Assembly: GCF_947367125.1 (NCBI RefSeq)
Contig: NZ_CANBCQ010000030.1
Span: 1-35,434, forward strand
Direction of reading: 5' to 3'
Source: an uncultured Lactobacillus sp.
Lineage (GTDB): Bacteria; Bacillota; Bacilli; Lactobacillales; Lactobacillaceae
DNA length: 35,434 nt
In this document: positions 29,812 to 35,434 of the stretch, one piece after another
Layout: every line of letters begins with the position of its first letter
Position numbering within the stretch: the first letter of the stretch is position 1
Made by a program: the position numbers and the translations under genes
The notes under the pieces: generated by a model
The model's input: only the letters and a program-made list of their open reading frames with translations
Told to the model about the DNA's origin: nothing
The model's database searches: none

Positions 29812-30519
29812 TTGCGTTACAAACAAATTATTTTTGATGTGGATGATACAATCATTGATTTTGCGGCAACTGAAGATTTTGCCTTACATAGCCTTTTCAA
29901 AGTTAATCACTGGCAACTTACGCCCGAATTGCAGCGGCAATATCATGCTTATAATCAAGGGCTCTGGCGGCGTTTGGAGCAAGGTGAGCTTACTTATGAG
30001 CAATTAAGCGAGATGACTTTTCATGATTTTATCCTGGATCATTTTGGAATTGAAATTGATGGCCAAAAGACGATGGATGAATATCGCTCATACTTTGGTG
30101 AAGCTCATAAACTGTTGCCTGGTGTAGAAGATACTTTGAAATTTGCTAAAAAGCAGGGGTATAAATTAACGATTTTAAGCAATGGTGAAAAATTTATGCA
30201 AAATCACCGGCTAGAACTTGCTGGCGTAAAAGATTATTTCGATTTGATCGTTACTTCAGAAGAAGCCCATTATTCTAAGCCCAATGTTCATGCTTTTGAT
30301 TATTTCTTTAGCCGTACAGAAATTGGGCCAAATGATACTGTCTTTTTCGGCGATGGCTTGCAATCAGATATTTTAGGAGCCAAAAAATATGGTTTTGATA
30401 GTATCTGGTATAATCACCGTCATCGTAAGAACACTTTGAATTTGCATCCCCAGTTTGAAGTCGAAACATATCCTGAACTAGTTGAATTAATGCACAATGA
30501 TTTTGAGAAGAAGTACTAA
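29812..30519 (+). CDS. YjjG-type HAD hydrolase (noncanonical pyrimidine nucleotidase)
   Basis: A 235-residue HAD-IA phosphatase: motif I DVDDT (nucleophile Asp9), cap domain, motif II SNGEK, motif III SKPN and motif IV FFGDGLQSDILGA. The DVDDT variant and overall length fit YjjG-type nucleotidases that remove noncanonical pyrimidine nucleotides and balance pools. Start: ATG 29803 directly abuts the AAAAAGGG sequence, so TTG 29812 (RYKQIIFDVDD), at proper distance from AAAGGG, is preferred; the difference is three residues. Confidence 0.85.
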   Translation: MRYKQIIFDVDDTIIDFAATEDFALHSLFKVNHWQLTPELQRQYHAYNQGLWRRLEQGELTYEQLSEMTFHDFILDHFGIEIDGQKTMDEYRSYFGEAHKLLPGVEDTLKFAKKQGYKLTILSNGEKFMQNHRLELAGVKDYFDLIVTSEEAHYSKPNVHAFDYFFSRTEIGPNDTVFFGDGLQSDILGAKKYGFDSIWYNHRHRKNTLNLHPQFEVETYPELVELMHNDFEKKY

Positions 30520-30619
30520 TTTTTCAGGCATATTATTCTCTTGGTATCTGCGCAATAGTTTAAGATTAGCTTAGTGAGAATAAAATATGTCGTGTAGATT
30601 AATTAAGAAAGAAGAAAAG

Positions 30620-31477
30620 ATGGAATTATATTCACCAACAGATACATATACTTTGAACAATGGCGTAGAAATCCCTGTAATTGGCTTCGGTACATGGCAA
30701 ACTCCAAGCGGTGAAGTAGCTAAGGAATCAGTTTTAGCTGCGTTGAACGCTGGCTATCGTCATATTGATACTGCTGCAGCTTATGGCAATGAAGAAAGTG
30801 TTGGCGAAGCAATTAAGCGTAGTGGTGTTAACCGTCATGAATTGTTTGTTACCACCAAGTTGTGGAATGCTGATCACGGCTATGACAAGACTAAGAAGGC
30901 GATTGATACCAGTCTTGAAAAGCTGGGCTTAGATTATCTCGACTTGTACTTGATCCACTGGCCAAATCCTGCTAAGATGCGTGACCATTGGGCAGAATTA
31001 AATGCTGAAAGCTGGCAAGCAATGGAAGAAGCTGTTCAAGCTGGCAAGATTCGGGCAATCGGTGTTTCTAATTTTAGAAAGAAGCACTTGGATGAATTAA
31101 TGAAAACTGCGGAAGTCAAACCAGTTGTTAACCAAAATTATTTGAATCCAAGTGATTTGCAACCGGAAGTTACTGCAGCAAGTAAGGAATATGATTTGCT
31201 TAATGAGGCATACAGTCCTCTAGGTACAGGTGGTTTATTGGGTAATGAAGTAGTTAATGCAGTTGCTGAAAACTATGGTAAATCACCAGCCCAAGTTTTG
31301 ATTCGCTGGTCCTTGCAACATGGCTTTTTGCCACTTCCTAAGTCCGTACACCCTAAGTATATTGAGGCTAATAGCGATGTCTTTGACTTTGAGATTAGTC
31401 CAGAAGATATGAAGAAGCTTGATGGCTTGCGTGGAGCAAGCAATTTGGCTAATGATCCAGACAAGGTTAATTTCTAA
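30620..31477 (+). CDS. Aldo/keto reductase (2,5-diketogluconate reductase-like)
   Basis: A 285-residue protein with the AKR catalytic tetrad Asp50, Tyr55 (DTAAAYGNE), Lys80 (TTKLW) and His113 (LIHWP), and the NADPH-binding LPKSVHPKYIEAN near the C-terminus. It reduces aldehydes or ketones in the cytosol; substrate not predictable. Start ATG 30620 (MELYSP) with the purine-rich GAAGAAAAG just before; the frame runs further upstream but without RBS. Own transcript; no convincing terminator on the plus strand behind it. Confidence 0.92.
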   Translation: MELYSPTDTYTLNNGVEIPVIGFGTWQTPSGEVAKESVLAALNAGYRHIDTAAAYGNEESVGEAIKRSGVNRHELFVTTKLWNADHGYDKTKKAIDTSLEKLGLDYLDLYLIHWPNPAKMRDHWAELNAESWQAMEEAVQAGKIRAIGVSNFRKKHLDELMKTAEVKPVVNQNYLNPSDLQPEVTAASKEYDLLNEAYSPLGTGGLLGNEVVNAVAENYGKSPAQVLIRWSLQHGFLPLPKSVHPKYIEANSDVFDFEISPEDMKKLDGLRGASNLANDPDKVNF

Positions 31478-31484
31478 GATAAAA

Positions 31485-31512
31485 AGCCATCGACTATACA
31501 ACTGCCGATGAC
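31485..31512. other. Hairpin after the aldo/keto reductase
   Basis: AGCCATCG pairs with CGATGACT (one G.T). T run follows only on the minus strand (TTTTTATC), so as an intrinsic terminator it faces against the aldo/keto reductase transcript. It may end an antisense RNA from the leader at 31513-31700, or simply be a weak plus-strand terminator. Confidence 0.4.
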
Positions 31513-31615
31513 TCTGGTCACATCTATGGATGATAATTATTTATCAAGTAAGTTATTTAGTTCGTGAAGAACTAAATGAGGTTCATGCAATAGAACGCAG
31601 AAAAGGAAAATTGTC

Positions 31616-31705
31616 GTGTCCAATGATCATGGATGCATGCGTAGCAAGACGATAACTTGCAAACGCGCGGTGGCTCTGCTTATGCAGAGCTTTTTTATTA
31701 GGTGA
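31616..31705 (+). CDS. Tet(M)-type leader peptide (29 aa)
   Basis: A GTG-start ORF of 29 codons with AAAGGA 8 nt upstream. Its C-terminal part reads KRAVALLMQSFFIR, which resembles the tetracycline-resistance leader peptides (Pfam Tet_res_leader) found before tet(M)-class genes. The codons for ALLMQSFF form the intrinsic terminator at 31673-31696. The stop lies 4 nt before the ATG of the GTPase gene. A shorter form could start at ATG 31637. Ribosome stalling or slowing in this ORF would prevent the terminator forming, the known model for Tn916 tet(M). Confidence 0.7.
   Translation: MSNDHGCMRSKTITCKRAVALLMQSFFIR
31636..31664 (+). promoter_or_regulatory. Hairpin in the Tet-type leader
   Basis: GCGTAGCAAG and CTTGCAAACGC pair with a one-sided bulge around ACGATAA, directly before the terminator stem. 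A further dyad, TTTAGTTC-GTGAA-GAACTAAA (31556-31576), lies upstream. Alternative pairings with the terminator are possible but were not folded. Confidence 0.45.
31673..31696 (+). terminator. Leader terminator before the Tet(M)-like gene
   Basis: GCTCTGC-TTAT-GCAGAGC followed by TTTTTT, ending 13 nt before the GTPase ATG and lying wholly within the leader peptide ORF. Confidence 0.85.
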
Positions 31706-31709
31706 AAAA

Positions 31710-33635
31710 ATGAAGAAAATTACAACAGGAATTGTAGCTCATGTTGACGCGGGCAAAACTACTCTATCTGAAGCACTGCTATATACAGCAGGCAACTTGC
31801 GGACATTAGGTAGAGTGGATAATGGGGATGCATTTTTAGATACAGATCAACTAGAGAAAAAACGGGGAATTACTATTTTTTCTCATGAAGCAAAATTAAC
31901 GACTGATGATTTAGAAATTACGCTGCTTGATACACCGGGGCACGTCGACTTTAGTGCACAAACGGAAGAAACTTTGAGCGTGCTTGATTATGCTGTTTTG
32001 GTTATTTCAATTGCTGACGGCGTGACCAGTTATGCCAGGACTTTGTGGCATTTGCTTGAGCGATACCAAGTGCCGGTTTTTATTTTTGTTAACAAGATCG
32101 ATACTGTTGGCGCCGATCAAGCCAAGGCCTTGGCTGATCTTCAGAAAAATTTAACTCAGAATTGCATTGATTTTTCGACATTAGACAATGATTTTTATGA
32201 AAATATTGCTGCGACCGATGATACACTGCTTGAAAAATATTTAGATAGCGGGGCTATTTCGGATGATGACGTGCAAACGGCGGTTGCGCAAAGAAAGGTT
32301 TTTCCAGTTTATTTTGGTTCTGCTCTAAAGTTGACGGGCATTAAAGAATTTTTAGCTGGCTTTGCTAAGTGGACTAAGGAAAGAAAATTTACTAATGAGT
32401 TTGCGGCGCGCTGTTTTAAGATTTCGCATGATGCCAAGGGCGAGCGGTTAACTTGGTTGCGAATTTTAGGTGACAAGCTAAAGGCTAAGACTGAGTTAAA
32501 TGATGAAAAAATCAATCAGTTGCGCAGTTATAATGGTGAAAAATTTTCTACGATTACAGAAGTGGGTGCAGGTGAAATTGTTGCGGCTACTGGGCTGAGT
32601 TCAACTTATCCAGGGCAGGGATTTGGCATTGGGGATGCACAAAACGCCCTGCTTAAGCCAGTTTTAACTTATAAGGTTGATCCTCAAGCTAGTGATCTTC
32701 ATGCTTGTTTAAAGGCGTTGCAAACATTAGAAGATGAAAATCCGCAATTGCATGTTTCTTGGTCGGAGCATTTACAAGGAATTCATGTGCAAGTAATGGG
32801 TAAAATCCAATTAGAAATTTTGGAACAGTTAATGCAGGAGCGTTTTGCTTTAAATGTTGCTTTTGAACAAGGCAGCATTCTTTATCAGGAAACCATTACT
32901 GCTCCTATTGAAGCAGTTGGACACTTTGAACCGCTACGTCACTATTCTGAAGTACACTTATTACTGGAACCTTTAGCGCGCAATAGCGGGATTATTTTTG
33001 AAAATAAGTGCAGCTTAGAAGTTTTAACCAAGAATTGGCAACATCAGATTATGACTGCCCTCAAGTCTAAGGAACACCTTGGTGTTTTGACCGCTGCGCC
33101 AATTACTGACATGAAGATTACTTTAATTGGCGGTAAAGGATCGATTGTCCACTCAGTTGGTGGTGATTTTCGAGAAGCAACTTATCGTGCTGTGCGGCAG
33201 GGCTTGATGGAAGAAAAATTGCGCCAGCAAACTGTTTTGCTAGAACCATGGTATGACTTCTGCCTAGAAGTGGGTCAAGACCAAGTGGGTCGTGCATTAA
33301 ATGATATTCAGTACATGCATGGTAAATTTAGTACACCTGAAAATATTGGCGATCGTACAGTTATCACTGGTTCTGCACCTGTCGCTGAAATGCAAGATTA
33401 TGCAGCAGAAGTGCGCAATTATACTCATGGTGGAGGTAATCTTGAATACGTCGTTAGCGGTTATTTGCCTTGTCATAATGCCAGTGAAATTATTAAAGCC
33501 AAGAACTACGATCCAGTTTCTGATCTAGAAAATACGCCTAACTCTGTTTTTTGTTCGCACGGAGCAGGACATACTGTTACTTGGGATCAGGTGCCAGATG
33601 CGGCCCAATACCCTTATACTTATCCATTAGATTAG
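31710..33635 (+). CDS. Tet(M)/EF-G-like ribosome-protection GTPase
   Basis: A 641-residue translational GTPase of the length of Tet(M)/Tet(O) (about 639). G1 AHVDAGKTT (10-18), G2 RGITI (Thr55), G3 DTPGH (74-78) and G4 NKID (128-131) are intact. It has EF-G-like domains II-V and the family-typical end CSHGAGHTVTWDQVPDAAQY. Tet(M)-class proteins eject tetracycline from the 30S subunit; a chromosomal, divergent homologue may act on other drugs or on stalled ribosomes. The N-terminal sequence differs enough from Tet(M) that resistance cannot be assumed. The Tet-type leader suggests induction when translation is disturbed. A ribosome binding site may be GGTGAAAAA at the leader stop. Confidence 0.85.
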   Translation: MKKITTGIVAHVDAGKTTLSEALLYTAGNLRTLGRVDNGDAFLDTDQLEKKRGITIFSHEAKLTTDDLEITLLDTPGHVDFSAQTEETLSVLDYAVLVISIADGVTSYARTLWHLLERYQVPVFIFVNKIDTVGADQAKALADLQKNLTQNCIDFSTLDNDFYENIAATDDTLLEKYLDSGAISDDDVQTAVAQRKVFPVYFGSALKLTGIKEFLAGFAKWTKERKFTNEFAARCFKISHDAKGERLTWLRILGDKLKAKTELNDEKINQLRSYNGEKFSTITEVGAGEIVAATGLSSTYPGQGFGIGDAQNALLKPVLTYKVDPQASDLHACLKALQTLEDENPQLHVSWSEHLQGIHVQVMGKIQLEILEQLMQERFALNVAFEQGSILYQETITAPIEAVGHFEPLRHYSEVHLLLEPLARNSGIIFENKCSLEVLTKNWQHQIMTALKSKEHLGVLTAAPITDMKITLIGGKGSIVHSVGGDFREATYRAVRQGLMEEKLRQQTVLLEPWYDFCLEVGQDQVGRALNDIQYMHGKFSTPENIGDRTVITGSAPVAEMQDYAAEVRNYTHGGGNLEYVVSGYLPCHNASEIIKAKNYDPVSDLENTPNSVFCSHGAGHTVTWDQVPDAAQYPYTYPLD

Positions 33636-33645
33636 GGGTAAAATT

Positions 33646-34230
33646 ATGATAAATATTTATTTGATTCGGCATGGTGAAACATATTTCAATCTATTTCATA
33701 AAATTCAAGGTCGCGTTGATTCACCGCTCACACCATTAGGAATGAAGCAGGCTCAAGCAATCGGTGAATACTTGCGCCAACATAATATTAAGTTTGATTA
33801 CGCTTTTTCTTCTAGTTCTGATCAAGCAACTGATACTTTAGAATTAATTACTAATCATCAAATGCCATTTAAACGTGATAAAAATTTAAAAAGAGATGGC
33901 TTTTGGAAGTTTCGAAGCACATGATGAAATCTTGAACCCTAAGCCGCCGTATGGCGATTTCTTTAAACAATTTGGCGTTGAAACTGAAGCTGAAGTCCAA
34001 ACAAGAATGGATCAAGCAGTGCGGGGATTTTGCAAGATATTCCTGATGGTAAAAATGTCTTGATCGTTTCTCACGCAGGGACAATAATGAACTTTTTGGT
34101 TAAAGAATTATCTGCATCAGTTCTGTTACATGTGAAACATTTTGGCAATTGTGGCGTCCTAGTCCTGACTTATGATGGTCAAAAATTCACCTTAAAAGCC
34201 GTCATTAATCCCGCCGAAGGCTTGAAATAA
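33646..34230 (+). pseudogene. Histidine phosphatase (phosphoglycerate mutase-like), two frameshifts
   Basis: Frame 1 (33646 on) begins with the catalytic LIRHGETYFN and SPLTPLGMKQAQAIGEYL and stops at 33924. The middle lies in another frame from an A5 run near 33891: EMAFGSFEAHDEILNPKPPY, then GDFFKQFGVETEAEVQ. From about 34030 frame 1 resumes with LQDIPDGKNVLIVSHAGTIM, including the second catalytic His, to a stop at 34230. One base gained in the A run and one lost near 34025 explain it. Whole length about 194 residues, normal for the family. Either a young pseudogene or two sequencing errors. Starts 10 nt after the GTPase gene, so they were probably co-transcribed. Confidence 0.82.
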
Positions 34231-34336
34231 ATGAAATATCTGACTAGTTGTGAAAGAAATTTCATTTTGCTAGAGAAATACTGCTAGAAAATCGCCTACA
34301 TAGTAAGATAAAACTGTGATAGAAAGGTGATAAAAG

Positions 34337-35155
34337 ATGACACAAATACCTTTTAAGGCAGTAGCGGTTGATTTAGATGGTACTTTTTTAACATCAGAAA
34401 AAACTTTTGATCAAGCGCTATTTGCAAAAGTTTTACGGAAATTACAAGATAAGAAAATTCCTTTTATTTGTGCAACGGGAAATCAATTGTTGCGGTCTCA
34501 TGAATACTTTGGTGAATTCGCGGATGAAATTGATTATGTCTCTGAAAATGGCGCAATTCTAGAAGCCGATGGCAAAGTCTTCAAGCGAATTGCGATTGAT
34601 TACGACACGGCCCAAAAATTATTACATTTTATTCAAACGGAATATCCTAAAGCAATTATCATGGTTAGTGCGCAGAACCATTGTTACGTATTAAAGAGTA
34701 TGGCTCAGGTTGATAAAGATGACATTCGAATCTATTATCGTGATGTTCAAGAAATTGATCAGTTTACTGACATTGATCCAGCTGATGCTATCTTGAAGAT
34801 TTGCTTAACGGCTGACGATGAATTAGCCCAAGAGATTCAGGATCGTTTTAATAAAAAATATGGCGACTGTATTCGCGGTACTAGCAGTGGTAATATGACA
34901 ATTGACTTGGTGCATAAGGGGATTAATAAAGCTGCGGGGATCGCCGAGATGCTTAAGCATTATGGCATTGAACAAAAGGACTTAATTGCTTTTGGCGATG
35001 GCGAAAACGATATTGATATGCTTAAAGCTTGTGGTTATAGCTATGCAATGAAGAATGCGAATGAGAAGACTAAGGCGGTAGCAAAGTATGAGGCACCTTC
35101 GAATGATGACAATGGTGTGTTGCAGATTTTGGCTAAGTATTTAGATGTTGAATAA
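34337..35155 (+). CDS. Cof-type HAD-IIB phosphatase
   Basis: A 272-residue protein: motif I DLDGTFL (Asp12 nucleophile, Asp14), motif II ATGN, a large type IIB cap in the middle, Lys of motif III in LVHKGINKA, and motif IV FGDGENDIDML. Such phosphatases dephosphorylate sugar phosphates, FMN or pyridoxal phosphate; specificity not readable. SD GAAAGGTGA before the ATG, GATAAA near 34311 as possible -10. Followed by a terminator. Confidence 0.92.
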   Translation: MTQIPFKAVAVDLDGTFLTSEKTFDQALFAKVLRKLQDKKIPFICATGNQLLRSHEYFGEFADEIDYVSENGAILEADGKVFKRIAIDYDTAQKLLHFIQTEYPKAIIMVSAQNHCYVLKSMAQVDKDDIRIYYRDVQEIDQFTDIDPADAILKICLTADDELAQEIQDRFNKKYGDCIRGTSSGNMTIDLVHKGINKAAGIAEMLKHYGIEQKDLIAFGDGENDIDMLKACGYSYAMKNANEKTKAVAKYEAPSNDDNGVLQILAKYLDVE

Positions 35156-35166
35156 AAAATCAAATT

Positions 35167-35213
35167 AAATAGTGAATCGATTATCTGATGAGATATTGAT
35201 TCACTATTTTTTT
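35167..35213 (+). terminator. Terminator after the Cof-type phosphatase
   Basis: AAATAGTGAATC (35167-35178) pairs with GATTCACTATTT (35198-35209), followed by TTTT. Confidence 0.9.
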
Positions 35214-35283
35214 GTAATGAGAATGTGACTTTAAAAAATGATAATTCAAAGTGACAATTATGTTAAAAATATTAAAATTGTAA

Positions 35284-35312
35284 TTGACATTTAATATATT
35301 ATAAAATAAACT
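35284..35312 (+). promoter_or_regulatory. Candidate promoter in the AT-rich right end
   Basis: TTGACA (35284-35289) with TAAACT 17 bp on (35307-35312). GTGGAGGAAAG at 35347 resembles an SD, but no convincing start codon follows inside the window. The rest of 35214-35434 is AT-rich with nothing else I can support. Confidence 0.4.
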
Positions 35313-35434
35313 AACATTTAACAAAATTATTTTTTATTAGATGTTAGTGGAGGAAAGAGAAACTGTCAAATCTTTTGTGTAAATAGATCTTTCTCGTAAA
35401 TTGATTTTTTAATTATTTATTTAATCAAAGTAGG

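Noticed and set aside
35341-35382. 13-codon ORF starting ATG at 35341 at the right edge
   Set aside because: Its ATG precedes the GGAGG rather than following it; a real start probably lies beyond the window or does not exist.

Overview
The window looks like a chromosomal segment of a Lactobacillus of the acidophilus/helveticus/crispatus/delbrueckii branch. It is AT-rich with Gram-positive AGGAGG ribosome binding sites. It carries an adenosylcobalamin-dependent ribonucleotide reductase of the L. leichmannii type, a helveticin J-type class III bacteriocin, SLAP (S-layer-type) surface proteins, an LPQAG sorting signal, and no phage structural or transposase genes. Species assignment is inference; no 16S or other marker gene is present.

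Layout. 1-2.7 kb: MgtC-like protein, tRNA-Thr(AGT), a decayed AlbA/Schlafen-type gene and two unrecognised small proteins. 2.9-6.4 kb: two divergent Rgg-family regulators, one intact and one frameshifted at an AATT repeat. Each lies beside a very short peptide ORF that was found by eye, and beside small secreted or membrane proteins. This looks like a pair of peptide-signalling cassettes. 6.5-10.8 kb: XRE regulator/DUF3278 pair behind repeated operators, an amino-acid permease, a wall-anchored protein and a CmpB-type membrane protein. 10.8-15.0 kb (minus): one B12 operon, rtpR - DUF4430 lipoprotein - DUF4430 secreted protein (interrupted by TGA) - ECF S component - PduO adenosyltransferase, behind NrdR-like boxes. 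Import, capture and activation of B12 are thus tied to the enzyme that needs it. 15.2-20.5 kb: solitary OppA lipoprotein, AI-2E family permease with a coupled SGNH hydrolase, and an SLC45-type sugar transporter with a cre-rich promoter.

20.5-23.1 kb: an ImmA-like protease and XRE repressor diverge from an LL-H-type holin and helveticin J-like gene. This looks like a prophage switch attached to a bacteriocin and a possible release route. 23.1-26.5 kb: an array of SLAP-like proteins in stages of decay (full-length, multiply frameshifted, C-terminally short), then a small SLAP-like protein and a candidate small RNA. 26.8-29.7 kb (minus): a TrpXYZ-type ABC transporter preceded by a leader with a 14-codon peptide containing one Trp codon, paired hairpins and two terminators. 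This reads as ribosome-mediated attenuation. 29.8-35.2 kb: YjjG-type nucleotidase, aldo/keto reductase, a Tet(M)-like ribosome-protection GTPase behind a Tet-type leader peptide/terminator, a broken histidine phosphatase and a Cof-type HAD phosphatase.

All assignments come from reading sequence and recalled family motifs. No database search or folding program was run.
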